The notes beneath the pieces were generated by a model that was not told where the DNA came from, ran no database searches, and worked only from the letters and a program-made list of their open reading frames with translations. The position numbers were made by a program, and so were the translations under genes. This document shows, piece by piece, positions 1-8,609 of a stretch of 48,074 nt of DNA (the stretch's first letter is position 1; every line of letters begins with the position of its first letter). The stretch is taken from the IMG/VR virus record IMGVR_UViG_3300010042_000011, positions 1-48,074 of that record; one strand, written 5' to 3'. This stretch comes from a virus.

Positions 1-791
1 ACGGCATCAAACAACTTGGGGTCAAGTTCTTCCGCCTGAATGCCGCCAAACAGCGTACCGAAAATCTGCAAGACTTCGTTCGACCAACTGGCCGGGTCAT
101 AGCAGTTGGTACGGAGCCATGAGTTATCGGCAAAATGAACCGTCAATGTCTGCCAATTGGAATGCAGACCAAAGCCCACAGGCACCTTGCCGGTCTTGGC
201 CAGCGCCGTTGCGAACACCTTGGGGACGACAACACCAATCGGCATTCCGTTCCCGTGGTACGCCTCAATGACCGTCACGCCATCGGTAGCCATGACGGTT
301 TCGCCGTTAAGGCGAATGGACGCGCCAAGAACGGTTTCGGCATTGTCGGACACCACCTTGCCAGCGGCAACCAATGCGTCAATGAACTTCTGCCCGTCTG
401 CAAGTGGCCACTGGTTCAAGTCCGGGTACGTTTCCGGCACGGTTGTCGGGTCGAGTGCCGGGACTAGGGCTTCGTACTTATCCGACTGGATATGAAGCGC
501 CCCGGTGCCGGTAACCGACATGGTGAAAGTCTTGGACGTGTTGTCCAGTGCATCGGCAAACAGCTTGGTATGCACGTAACCGGCAATCTCGCCGGTGATC
601 GGGTGGCCCATGGCTAGTACGCCATCGGTGCCGATAGCCCAGCCGCCGTTAAGAAACGTGTGTTCCATGTACGGCATAAGCTGTTGTCCGGTCGGGGGCT
701 TCAATGCCCCCATGAAGTTCAACGCGGCGATAAGGCCAGCGGCCATTTCGCTTTTAGCGGGCTTACGCCCCCGGCCTGTTCTCGGTGCCAT
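1..791 (-). CDS. DNA sliding clamp-like protein, N-terminal part (cut by window edge)
   Basis: The ATG at 791 follows GAAAGGAA; 263 codons are read before the window ends. I infer a DnaN-like processivity clamp from internal repetition: two successive units each have a helix with an AL pair, a beta strand ending in TDG (residues about 55-57 and 169-171), a hydrophobic strand pair and a second helix (LFADAL near 77-82, VFATAL near 192-197). This is the order of strands and helices in beta-clamp domains. The HIQSDKYEALVPALDP segment resembles the end of DnaN domain 1. The third unit is at the other end of the window (47404-48074, same strand). It lies directly downstream of the helicase and upstream of the DNA polymerase, a fitting place for a processivity factor. 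No close family was recognised, so the call rests on pattern and context. Confidence 0.66.
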   Translation of the reverse strand, partial: MAPRTGRGRKPAKSEMAAGLIAALNFMGALKPPTGQQLMPYMEHTFLNGGWAIGTDGVLAMGHPITGEIAGYVHTKLFADALDNTSKTFTMSVTGTGALHIQSDKYEALVPALDPTTVPETYPDLNQWPLADGQKFIDALVAAGKVVSDNAETVLGASIRLNGETVMATDGVTVIEAYHGNGMPIGVVVPKVFATALAKTGKVPVGFGLHSNWQTLTVHFADNSWLRTNCYDPASWSNEVLQIFGTLFGGIQAEELDPKLFDA

Positions 792-803
792 TGTCAGTTC
801 CTT

Positions 804-2510
804 TCACTCGTATTCATATTGATGGATTTCGGGATACGGCTTCTTGTTAACGTGTACCATGATCCGCCTTGGTTCTTTCAGCCATTGGCGGTTGGCGTAA
901 GGCAAGGCTTGGTCAACGGACGGGGGCAGGTTGTCCGGGTGTTCTGGGTTCTCGACTTTAAACCGGGCGGCCCACCACCCTTTAGCCTTGTGCAACAAGA
1001 ACCCGTCGCTGCCAAGGAATACCAAATCTGTGAACTTCCTTTTACCTGACCAGTAGCTTACCAGCAAGAACGGCTTACCGGAAGGCCCAACCTTCTTTTC
1101 GTAAAAGACATGGCTAATGTCAAACCATTGCATTTGCGGGGCATCGTTGGCTTGCACGTCTACCGTGTAACTGGTTTCCGCAAACTTAACGGCGAAATTA
1201 AACGGTGCCCCGCATACCTCGCAATTCTTGGCGGACGGATGGTTGTAGTTCCCGCACCCGGTATAACCTTGGTGCAGCTTCTTGGTCTCGCATATCTTGA
1301 TGGGCGGGTCACCCGTGCCCTGCCCCTTCCGCTCGGGCAACACCGGGTCATTGATCGGCCCGAGCCGGGAAGCATTACCGGCGAAATCCAGTACCAGACA
1401 ATCCAGCTTGCCCCCGTTCTGCATTGCCCAAAGGCGGCCCTCTAGGGTGTCAAGAATTGACCTGTGGGCACCCCCCAACACGTAATAGGGCCGGACGCCG
1501 CGACCGAGTATCTGGACCCATAGCGCCGGGGAAATGGTGGCGCGAAGGATGGCCATAAGGTCAATTTGGTCATCGTCAAAGCCGGTGGTCAGAACGTTAT
1601 TGTTGACGATAGCCCGGTATTTACCGGCCTTGTAATCGGCAATGCGCTTATCGCGTTCCTTGGCCGGTATCTTGGAATGAACAACGGTTGTCGGAATGCC
1701 AAGCAAGTTTAGCTGGTCACAAATATGCTCGGCATGGGCGATGCCGGTAGCAAAGATCAGCCATTTACGGCGGTTCTGGCCGTAATATAAGATTTCCTGT
1801 ATGGCCTGATAGGTGATGGCCGCTTGGTCAAACGCTTTGGCGGCTTCCGTCTGGTTATAGTCGTTGTCCGATACCCCGACACCGGACAGGTCTACCTTGG
1901 TCGCAGTTGGCCGGGTGATTAGCCGGGTAAGATAGCCTTGCTGGATAAACCAGTTAAAGGCGTCAACCCCGGTCATATCAACAATCTTGTCCTGAAAGAT
2001 TGTTCCCTCAATGATGCTACCCAGTCCGAGCCGCCACCAAGTAGCGGTTGAACCGATGACCCGTAAAAACGGGTTCATTTCCAACAACTGGTCAATGATC
2101 TTCATATACATGCCTTCACTCAACGGATTGAGTAACTGGCATTCATCAATGAACAGTAGGTCTTGTCTGCCGAAATCCTTAATCACCTTATGGACCGATG
2201 CAACACCGCCCCAAGTGATTTGCATTTCCATGTTCCGTTTGCCGAGACCGGCGGAATAGATACCAAGGGGCGCTTGGGGCCATGCCTCAACCAGCTTATT
2301 GACGTTCTGTTGGATTAGTTCCTTGACGTGAACCAGCCCCATCAACCGGGACTGGGGCCGGTATGACAGCGCCCGCCGCATTATGTTCGCCTGTACGTGC
2401 GACTTGCCTACCCCTGTCGGGTAAGCCAGCACGCCGCCCAAACTGGTTGAGTTGTTCAACCAATTGAAGGTTTGGTCTTCGCCGTATGTCTGATAGTCGC
2501 GAACGCTCAT
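804..2510 (-). CDS. Superfamily 2 DNA helicase (DEAD/DEAH-like) with C-terminal zinc ribbon
   Basis: This is a 568-residue helicase that probably unwinds DNA at the phage fork or during recombination. The start chosen is the ATG at 2510, because it overlaps the upstream stop as ATGA; an in-frame ATG 33 bases further upstream exists but lies deeper inside that gene. Visible motifs are Walker A (YPTGVGKS), Walker B (LLFIDECQLL), motif III (GSTATW), and motif VI (QILGRGVRP). After the helicase core there is a four-cysteine cluster (C in KICET, then GCG and CEVCG) that looks like a zinc ribbon. Its neighbours are the Cas4-like nuclease upstream and the clamp downstream, all in one minus-strand operon. 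RadD/SSL2-type helicases have the same layout. Confidence 0.88.
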   Translation of the reverse strand: MSVRDYQTYGEDQTFNWLNNSTSLGGVLAYPTGVGKSHVQANIMRRALSYRPQSRLMGLVHVKELIQQNVNKLVEAWPQAPLGIYSAGLGKRNMEMQITWGGVASVHKVIKDFGRQDLLFIDECQLLNPLSEGMYMKIIDQLLEMNPFLRVIGSTATWWRLGLGSIIEGTIFQDKIVDMTGVDAFNWFIQQGYLTRLITRPTATKVDLSGVGVSDNDYNQTEAAKAFDQAAITYQAIQEILYYGQNRRKWLIFATGIAHAEHICDQLNLLGIPTTVVHSKIPAKERDKRIADYKAGKYRAIVNNNVLTTGFDDDQIDLMAILRATISPALWVQILGRGVRPYYVLGGAHRSILDTLEGRLWAMQNGGKLDCLVLDFAGNASRLGPINDPVLPERKGQGTGDPPIKICETKKLHQGYTGCGNYNHPSAKNCEVCGAPFNFAVKFAETSYTVDVQANDAPQMQWFDISHVFYEKKVGPSGKPFLLVSYWSGKRKFTDLVFLGSDGFLLHKAKGWWAARFKVENPEHPDNLPPSVDQALPYANRQWLKEPRRIMVHVNKKPYPEIHQYEYE

Positions 2511-3385
2511 TTGGCCCGCCCTATCGGATGCCACTGCCCACAACCTGCCCGGATCACGTCAGCCGGGATGATTGCCCGGTAATGCCCGCAATGCCACTGG
2601 CCGCCCTGTACCGGGGTTGCAAACTCGCATGATCGGCAATTAACTTCATACGGTGCGCCCTTGTGGCATATGTCTTTGAAGTCGCAGAACTTGCATTCAA
2701 TATGCGTCGGGTATTCCGACAACCGCTTGGGCGGTGTCTGGGCAGTGATGACCTGTTCTGCCTTCCGCTCTAGCTCGGTCCCGATATCCCAATTCAGTTC
2801 TACTATCTCTATGCGCAATTCGTCGTCGTTCTTGTTAACGGCGCAATAGATCGCGTACCGATAACCGTACTTGCGGCCATAGGTACACATTTGGGCGTAA
2901 TGCCGGGGCTTGGACTTAATGACCCCATCTTTCTTGAGCTTGTCAAAGCTCTTGTCGTTATGGGTCTTATACTCGGTCAGGAACGGACCGATTTGGTACA
3001 GCAGCGCGTACTTTTCGATTGCCGGGGCAATGCCAATGCCGTCCAGTGATCCGCCGAAGTGGCCTTCAACCATGGATACCCGGAACTGCTTACCGTCGTC
3101 GGTGCCTTCCCAGATAGAAAACCCGATATCGCGTAGCCATTCTATGAACCGGGCTTCCTCTTTATGGCCGCGATTGAACAGGCGTTGCATACGGCCCGAG
3201 AACCGGGGGAACATGACCCAGCGCCAATGATACCATAGCCGCCGGTCGCAGGCGTCACCAATGAGCGAAGCGCCCAAGTGGTTCCGGTGGCCGTCGTTGT
3301 ACTTGTGGGCTGTCAGTTCTTCTATGTCCGCCTCAATCTGGCGGGACAATGCTTCGCGCTGGTGCGGATATAGAAGACCGGACAT
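2507..3385 (-). CDS. Cas4/RecB-like PD-(D/E)XK exonuclease
   Basis: This 292-residue protein carries the marks of a PD-(D/E)XK nuclease: a SLIGDACDRRLWYHW entry segment as in Cas4/RecB-type enzymes, the acidic motif GGSLDG (D near residue 115), the E-x-K motif FLTEYKTH, and the QxxxY-like motif YAQMCTYGRKYG. The C-terminal third has many cysteines (CKFCDFKDIC, NCRSCEF, HCGHY), suggesting an Fe-S cluster or zinc site. The likely role is end resection that supplies ssDNA to the annealing ATPase and SSB encoded upstream. The stop overlaps the helicase start by four bases, so the two are probably translationally coupled. A strong terminator lies just upstream, so this gene may need readthrough or its own promoter. 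Confidence 0.82.
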   Translation of the reverse strand: MSGLLYPHQREALSRQIEADIEELTAHKYNDGHRNHLGASLIGDACDRRLWYHWRWVMFPRFSGRMQRLFNRGHKEEARFIEWLRDIGFSIWEGTDDGKQFRVSMVEGHFGGSLDGIGIAPAIEKYALLYQIGPFLTEYKTHNDKSFDKLKKDGVIKSKPRHYAQMCTYGRKYGYRYAIYCAVNKNDDELRIEIVELNWDIGTELERKAEQVITAQTPPKRLSEYPTHIECKFCDFKDICHKGAPYEVNCRSCEFATPVQGGQWHCGHYRAIIPADVIRAGCGQWHPIGRAK

Positions 3386-3397
3386 AGGTAACCCCAG

Positions 3398-3426
3398 ACA
3401 AAAAGAGGGCGCGGCGAACCGCGCCC
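3398..3426 (-). terminator. Intrinsic terminator (minus strand) with UUCG tetraloop
   Basis: Read on the minus strand, GGGCGCGG-TTCG-CCGCGCCC forms a perfect 8-bp stem with the very stable TTCG loop, followed by TCTTTTT. It lies between the SSB gene stop (3466) and the nuclease start (3385). It would reduce transcription of nuclease, helicase, clamp and polymerase relative to SSB and the annealing ATPase. Confidence 0.88.
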
Positions 3427-3465
3427 CAAGTTACCGCTAGAGGAACGCCCTAACGGGGTATTGTG

Positions 3466-4389
3466 TTACTGGCCGGGCCAACCGCCACCTTGGGCAGGCT
3501 GGCCGCCGCCCTGCGGGTTCCACTGCGGCTGTCCGCCGCCCTGCTGGGGCTGCTGGAACTGCTGGCCGCCCTGCGGCTGGAACTGTTGCGGCTGGAACTG
3601 CTGGGGCTGTCCGCCCTGCTGGCCGCCCGGCTGACCGTTAGAAGGGAATGGAGCATTCCCCCCATTTTGCCCGGCCGGAAATCCAGTCGTTGCCGCATTC
3701 GGCTGGAAAGGCGCACCAGCCCCCGGCTGGGCAGCGAATTGCGGCTGACCGCCGAAGTTCTGCCCGTTCTGCTGCCCGTTGTTCCCGTTCGGATTGAACG
3801 CTGGCTGCTGGGGCTGGCCGGGGTTGAACTGGGGCTGTCCACCCTGCGGGCTTCCACCCTGCCCCGGAACGAACTGGGGGGCTGGCTGACCGCCAAAGTT
3901 GGCCGGTGGACCACCCTGCCCGCCCATCTGCCCGCCGCCCTGACCGGACTTGCCCGGCTCATTGCCGTTCACGTCACGATAGCCGCGAAAATTCGTCTGG
4001 GGCTTGGGGTTCGGGTACTGTGGGGTTGGGCTGCTGGTCTGGGTTTCCGCCAGAATGTAGAACGGAATGTTGTACAGTTCCGCCGTGTTCTGGAATACCG
4101 GCTTCCCGGTCACGGCGCAAATGGACGCCATTTCCTGTTCCGCCCGCTTCTTGGTGTCCGGGTCGTTGTGGTACAGGTTGAGGCCGACGAAGTGTTCTTT
4201 CCCGGCTTCCGGGCCTTCGATGCACTTAACCTTGAACTGCAACCGCCCACCTTTGGACGGATCGGACAGCGGCTTCGCTGCCGAGCCGACAATAACGACC
4301 TTGTGCCAACCGTCCGCCCAATTGGGCAGACCGAAGGTTGCCGGGTCGATACCCTGACTGTTGAAACCGTAATTAACGCCTTGGTCCAT
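3466..4389 (-). CDS. DUF669-like phage ssDNA-binding protein with long Gly/Gln/Pro tail
   Basis: Residues 1 to about 135 match the pattern of DUF669 phage proteins: a lysine-rich beta strand region (GGRLQFKVKCIEGPEAGKEHF) followed by NLYHNDPDTKKRAEQEMASICAVTGK. DUF669 proteins are found beside phage recombinases and are treated as ssDNA-binding proteins. Residues from about 140 to 307 are low-complexity, almost only G, Q, P, N, F and A, with repeated QFQPQ and GGQP units, ending in GGGWPGQ. Unlike bacterial SSB, the tip is not acidic. The gene starts four bases after the Sak4-like gene stop, consistent with a functional pair: one coats ssDNA and the other anneals or exchanges strands. Confidence 0.8.
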   Translation of the reverse strand: MDQGVNYGFNSQGIDPATFGLPNWADGWHKVVIVGSAAKPLSDPSKGGRLQFKVKCIEGPEAGKEHFVGLNLYHNDPDTKKRAEQEMASICAVTGKPVFQNTAELYNIPFYILAETQTSSPTPQYPNPKPQTNFRGYRDVNGNEPGKSGQGGGQMGGQGGPPANFGGQPAPQFVPGQGGSPQGGQPQFNPGQPQQPAFNPNGNNGQQNGQNFGGQPQFAAQPGAGAPFQPNAATTGFPAGQNGGNAPFPSNGQPGGQQGGQPQQFQPQQFQPQGGQQFQQPQQGGGQPQWNPQGGGQPAQGGGWPGQ

Positions 4390-4392
4390 GAC

Positions 4393-5088
4393 CTAGCCTT
4401 TCATTATCTTATCGAAAATATGGGAGAGGTTCGGCAACTCCCATGGGTCAAGAAGCCCCGAACGGTCTTTGGCTTCGTTCTGGTTGTCGCGACCAGTGCG
4501 CAGGGCGCGGAAGGTCTGGCCTTCGTTGGTCTTACCAACAACCAGTTGGAAAACTTCGTCAAACATATATGGCAACTGCTGGTCAAGCTGTTGACCGGGC
4601 ATCATCGGACCCCACAACGTCAGTCCCGTTGACTGGTCAACGAAACGCCCTTGCTTGGCCGTGAACACGACATGCCGCCGATTGAGGCCCCGGAAGTCGC
4701 GAAGGATTTGCATAACCTGCATAGCCATTTCGCCGTATGCTTTCCGAGGGTCTTTGTTGTTCTTCATTTCAAAGGCCAATATCTGTTCCGCGATATCGGA
4801 CACGCTGTCCAGACATATGGTCCAGTACTGGCCGCCGTCTTGGTTGGCGGCGAAATAGGTATAGGCAGCGCCGAGCATCTGGATACTATCGACCTGAATA
4901 TACGGGATATTGGCGGCCTTGATGGACAGCAACCCGTTTTCGGCGGACAGCACGATAGGCCGGGGGGCCGTCGCGCAAAGGGTTGTCTTGCCAGCACCGG
5001 ACGGCGCGTAAACCAGCGTCTTAACGCCGTTGTTCGCCACGTCATTTGTGTGGCGAATTTGAATGCTCGGCGGTGGAACGTAGTTCAT
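4393..5088 (-). CDS. Sak4-like RecA-fold ATPase (single-strand annealing/recombination)
   Basis: This 231-residue protein has the AAA_24/RecA-like core of Sak4-type phage recombinases. Walker A is YAPSGAGKTTL near residues 28-38 and Walker B is TICLDSVSD near 89-97. The short length and the adjacent DUF669-type SSB are both typical of Sak4. The protein should bind ssDNA coated by that SSB and promote annealing during recombination-dependent replication. The ATG at 5088 is followed by MNYVPPPS and preceded by a weak AGGA-type site. The alternative is a generic ATP-binding protein, but the neighbourhood favours Sak4. Confidence 0.84.
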   Translation of the reverse strand: MNYVPPPSIQIRHTNDVANNGVKTLVYAPSGAGKTTLCATAPRPIVLSAENGLLSIKAANIPYIQVDSIQMLGAAYTYFAANQDGGQYWTICLDSVSDIAEQILAFEMKNNKDPRKAYGEMAMQVMQILRDFRGLNRRHVVFTAKQGRFVDQSTGLTLWGPMMPGQQLDQQLPYMFDEVFQLVVGKTNEGQTFRALRTGRDNQNEAKDRSGLLDPWELPNLSHIFDKIMKG

Positions 5089-5343
5089 GGGTGACTGTCC
5101 TGTGGGCTAAGGGTGACCAGTATCCGAGTTTAGCATTACCCGGCCTATAATACATATGCCGCTGGTTGCGTTGTGTGAACGCCCTGTAACGGTACTGGTC
5201 TCGACATACGGTTTCAGTACTACCCGTATGCCTTGCGCGTTAGCGCGAAAGCGGGGAACCGGGGGAAAGCCTCTTTCCCTTATCCGTGGCTGGCCGGATT
5301 ACCTACCCGGTGCCTTGTTCCCCTACCCGCGCGCTGGGTTTTG
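5089..5343. other. Non-coding gap in the replication operon
   Basis: These 255 bases lie between the stop of the DUF7173-like gene and the Sak4-like start. No convincing gene is present. A 7-bp hairpin (GGGAAAG-CCT-CTTTCCC, 5263-5279) lacks a long T run on the minus strand. An AT-rich block near 5146-5156 reads TATGTATTAT on the minus strand, with TTCACA 17 bases upstream of TATGTA, a possible sigma-70-type promoter for the Sak4-like and SSB genes. A TGTGGGC heptamer is at 5101-5107. Confidence 0.4.
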
Positions 5344-5805
5344 TTAGGCCTTGGGGGCCGAGATTTCGAGTGTCGGCGCTCCGTCCTTGAGCGTCAAGGC
5401 ATTGTCGATAAGAGCCTTAATCTTGGCCTGTACGGGGTCGTTGACGGACAGGGCCTTGTACTCGGTGACGGAAAGACTGGGCTTCCATTTCACCAGACGT
5501 TCGGCGATGAATGCACCTTCGTTGCCGAGCTTTTCGATAGCCTCGATAGCTTCGTCAGTCTTCCACCCGGCCTTGTCGCTGTTGGTCAGGTCATAAGTAA
5601 CGGCCTTGACGCCCTTGAGCGTGTAGCCGCTGCCAAGGTCCAGATTGTTGGTTCCCTCAACAGCGTTGGGGAATGCCTGCGACATGATGGCCTTGCGAAG
5701 TTCCATTTCCTTGGCGAGAAGCGGGGTAACTTCGCGGGCAATCTGCTGTTTGATTGTCTGCCATTCGACAATCAGAAGGTGAAGCGCGTTAGGCTGTTGG
5801 GTCAT
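5344..5805 (-). CDS. DUF7173-like conserved phage protein of the replication operon
   Basis: This 153-residue protein starts with MTQQPNALHLLIVEWQTIKQQI, an amphipathic helical segment, and continues with DLGSGYTLKGVKAVTYDLTN, a pattern I associate with DUF7173 proteins that sit near phage replication and recombination genes. There are no catalytic motifs. The start at 5805 follows AAAGGAACGGCCCCC, a usable ribosome site. As first gene of the minus-strand operon it is probably expressed early. A role as accessory to the recombinase or SSB is only an inference from position. Confidence 0.6.
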   Translation of the reverse strand: MTQQPNALHLLIVEWQTIKQQIAREVTPLLAKEMELRKAIMSQAFPNAVEGTNNLDLGSGYTLKGVKAVTYDLTNSDKAGWKTDEAIEAIEKLGNEGAFIAERLVKWKPSLSVTEYKALSVNDPVQAKIKALIDNALTLKDGAPTLEISAPKA

Positions 5806-5965
5806 GGGGGCCGTTCCTTTGAGTGGTGCCCGTTCGGGCTGTTCCTTGATGCCCCAAGGTATTCCCAGCGTTTCCCAAGGTCAACCCCCAAAACAAACGA
5901 ATTTTAGGTTGTGCAAATCAGAGTTGAGGCGATATGGTGCGACTTTCCCCACCCGAGCGCCCACC
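5806..5965. promoter_or_regulatory. Divergent promoter/operator region
   Basis: This 160-base gap separates the minus-strand replication operon from the plus-strand HTH and primase genes, so it should hold promoters in both directions. On the minus strand TTGACC is followed after 17 bases by TACCTT. On the plus strand TTGTGC precedes GATATGGT. The direct repeat CCCAAGGT occurs at 5853-5860 and 5874-5881, exactly 21 bp apart, on one face of the helix. The neighbouring HTH protein could bind there. All promoter calls are by eye. Confidence 0.5.
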
Positions 5966-6205
5966 ATGACGCCCACCCCATATAGTAGCCCCCTGCTGGC
6001 CTGTGTACAAAGGCTTGTGCTAGAGCGGCCTGCCAACCTCTTGCTGCGCGATCTAGCCGCTGAAATGGGCGTAACGCCTGTCTGGCTCGGCGGCTTCGCC
6101 AACGGCAAATATGACAACCCGTCTGCGGTCGTCATCGAAAAACTTTACACCCGGCTTACCGGCAACCAGTTGGTCAATACCTGTGTTCCACAATCTACCG
6201 AATGA
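5966..6205 (+). CDS. Small HTH (XRE-like) DNA-binding protein
   Basis: This 79-residue protein starts at the ATG at 5966 (MTPTPYSSPLLACVQ). The segment LRDLAAEMGVTPVWLGGFANGKYDNPSAVVIEKLYTRLTG has the helix-turn-helix spacing of Cro/C1-type regulators: a first helix, the AAEMGVT turn, and a recognition helix. It lies next to the divergent promoter region with a 21-bp spaced direct repeat, so autoregulation and control of the replication operon are reasonable inferences. The 3' end overlaps the primase start. A possible longer reading frame begins at 5804, but that would cover the whole promoter region and is rejected. Confidence 0.72.
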   Translation: MTPTPYSSPLLACVQRLVLERPANLLLRDLAAEMGVTPVWLGGFANGKYDNPSAVVIEKLYTRLTGNQLVNTCVPQSTE

Positions 6206-8609
6206 GTTACGGGCTTACCCGCATTGGGTAGTTTGGAAGCTAGAGACCCTTGAGAATGGGCGGACCACTAAGGTTCCCTATTCGCCTATCCATGGTGGCC
6301 GTGCCAGTTCAACGAACCCACAACATTGGGGAACGTTTGAACAGGTGTTGGCCCTCTATAATGACGGCAATAACGTCTATGGGTATTCCGGCATCGGGTA
6401 CATGATAAACGACGTTGACCCGTTCTGCTTTATCGACTTTGACGACCCCTATAAGAAACACCCGGATGGTTCGCCCGTGAATGCGGACCCGGCTGGTATC
6501 GCCCGCGTGCAACTCGATATCTATAATCGGTTCCGTGGCACCTATATGGAGATATCGCAGTCCGGCAAAGGTCTCCACATTATCAGCCTTGGCCTTACGC
6601 CCAAGGGTAAGCATGTCGCGGCTGTCGAAATGTACAGTCATGCGCGGCTTATGGTGGTCACTGGCAACGTTTACGAAGCCGCGCCCATCACCGATAAACA
6701 AGAGGCCATCAACTGGCTGTATACCGAGCTAACTAGCGCGGAAAAGGTGGTTGGGTACACCGGCACCTTTGAAGACGTTCACGACGACCAGACCGTTATT
6801 AACAAGTGCCTTGCTGCGGCCAATGGTCAGAAGTTCCGCGACCTAGCTAACGGTGACTGGCAACAGTATTATGGCAGTCAGTCGGAAGCCGATTTCGCGC
6901 TTATTGATATCCTTGCCTATTTCACGGAAAGCCGTTTCCAGATCGCCCGCATATTCCGGCTGTCGGCACTCGGTCAGCGTGATAAGGCCGCCCGTGACGC
7001 TTACGTGTTCGGCATGGTGGACAAGGCCTTTGACCTTCACCCGCCGCCGCTGGACATGGACGGTGTTAAGGCCGCGCTAGATGCTGAATGGGCTAAGGTG
7101 GCCGGGGTCGGTACTGGTCAGGGTCGGGATATGAACCCCCCTAATGTTCCTCAAGCGCCCGGCCTGCCGCCCCCTGTCTCGCCAACTGGGGACGACGCAC
7201 CCAGATATACATTCGTTGAAGACGAAGACAACCCCTATCGTAAGCCGGTCCCCGGCCTTCTGGGGCAGATCGCCTACTATATCTATGCGCAGGCCCCGCG
7301 CCCGGTGCCCGAGATAGCCCTTGCCGGTGCCATTGGCCTGATGGCCGGTATCTGTGGGCGGGCCTATAACGTGTCCGGCACCGGCCTCAACCAGTACACC
7401 CTGTTGTTGGCCCGGACGGGTCGCGGCAAGGAAGCCATTAATTCGGGCATGTCCAAGCTGATGAATGCCGTTTGTCTGGTTGGCGATGGTGGCGGTAACT
7501 GCCCCGGCGCTCGGGAGTTTGTTGGCCCAACCACTATTTCCAGTGGTCAAGCCTTGGTGAAGCATCTGGACAAGGGTTCCAAGTCCTTTGTGTCGGTGTT
7601 GGGTGAAGTCGATCTTACGCTAAAGAACATGACTTCCCGGAATGCGAATGCCGGTCTTGTGGCACTCAAGCAAACCATGTTGCGGGCTTATTCGGCGTCC
7701 GGTCGTGGCGAGACCTTGGGCCAGACCATCTATTCCGACAAGGACAAGAATACGTCCGAAATCATTAGCCCGGCATTCTCGATTGTGGGTGAAGGCACCC
7801 CGGCCCGGTTTTACGCCATGCTTGACGAAGACCTTGTTGCCGATGGTCTGTTGCCGCGCTTTACGATCATTGAATATAACGGTGATCGCGTGCCCCTGAA
7901 TATCGAACGCGCCAACGTCCAGCCATCCCCACAATTGGTACACGCCGTTGCCCAGCTATGCGGTTACGCCCTAATGTTGAACCAGCAGTCAAAGCCGGTT
8001 GACGTACAGTTGACCGACGAAGCGCAGGCATTTCTACACCATTTCGACCTTACGGTTGATGGCATAATGAACAAGGCCGACAATGACGTAATCGACCAGC
8101 TTTGGAACCGGGCTTATCTCAAGGCCGCCAAACTGGCTTCGCTTATCGCAATCGGTATCAACATGACTAATCCGGTCATCACATTGGAGTTGGCCGAATA
8201 CGCGGTAACGATGGTGAAGCGTGATACGTCCCGTCTGGTTGCCCGGTTTGTTACCGGGGATATCGGTGACGGCGTGTCCAAACAAATGCTTGATATGAAA
8301 AAGGCATTCCAAGGCGCAATGCGTTTGTCGGACAAGCGTTGCCACTCGCTCGGGATGACTTGGCAGATGCAACAGGACCGGCTTATCCCTAAGCGTTACA
8401 TTATGCAGGCTTTAACGAATATCGCTTCATACAAGAATGCTAAGGAAGGAATGAACCGCGCGCTGGAAAGTCATATCCGGTCACTGTTGGACGCGGGTTT
8501 CATTCAACAGGTTGGTGCTACCCAGCTTGCGACTTACGGGAAGTCAGCCGGGGTCTATTACGTGGTGACTAATCCGGCTTGGCTTATCGGTGGTGTCGAG
8601 GATAATTGA
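6183..8609 (+). CDS. Primase-polymerase/helicase fusion protein
   Basis: This protein of about 808 residues should prime and unwind at the phage origin. The N-terminus (NELRAYPHWVVWKLE, TKVPYSP, GYMINDVDPFCFIDFDD) is typical of phage prim-pol domains, with the DFDD acidic cluster as probable metal site. The C-terminal half resembles DUF3987-type helicases: PGLLGQIAYYIY, a Walker-A-like LARTGRGKEAI (TGRGKE rather than GKS/T), and a probable Walker B/sensor segment FVSVLGEVDLT. The start is uncertain. I chose GTG at 6183, where similarity-like sequence begins and overlap with the HTH gene is 23 bases; an ATG at 6111 would add 24 residues. The candidate origin follows immediately. Confidence 0.84.
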   Translation: MFHNLPNELRAYPHWVVWKLETLENGRTTKVPYSPIHGGRASSTNPQHWGTFEQVLALYNDGNNVYGYSGIGYMINDVDPFCFIDFDDPYKKHPDGSPVNADPAGIARVQLDIYNRFRGTYMEISQSGKGLHIISLGLTPKGKHVAAVEMYSHARLMVVTGNVYEAAPITDKQEAINWLYTELTSAEKVVGYTGTFEDVHDDQTVINKCLAAANGQKFRDLANGDWQQYYGSQSEADFALIDILAYFTESRFQIARIFRLSALGQRDKAARDAYVFGMVDKAFDLHPPPLDMDGVKAALDAEWAKVAGVGTGQGRDMNPPNVPQAPGLPPPVSPTGDDAPRYTFVEDEDNPYRKPVPGLLGQIAYYIYAQAPRPVPEIALAGAIGLMAGICGRAYNVSGTGLNQYTLLLARTGRGKEAINSGMSKLMNAVCLVGDGGGNCPGAREFVGPTTISSGQALVKHLDKGSKSFVSVLGEVDLTLKNMTSRNANAGLVALKQTMLRAYSASGRGETLGQTIYSDKDKNTSEIISPAFSIVGEGTPARFYAMLDEDLVADGLLPRFTIIEYNGDRVPLNIERANVQPSPQLVHAVAQLCGYALMLNQQSKPVDVQLTDEAQAFLHHFDLTVDGIMNKADNDVIDQLWNRAYLKAAKLASLIAIGINMTNPVITLELAEYAVTMVKRDTSRLVARFVTGDIGDGVSKQMLDMKKAFQGAMRLSDKRCHSLGMTWQMQQDRLIPKRYIMQALTNIASYKNAKEGMNRALESHIRSLLDAGFIQQVGATQLATYGKSAGVYYVVTNPAWLIGGVEDN

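Noticed and set aside
5146-5151. Perfect TATAAT on the plus strand
   Set aside because: No -35 box at the right distance and it would transcribe antisense into the DUF7173-like gene.
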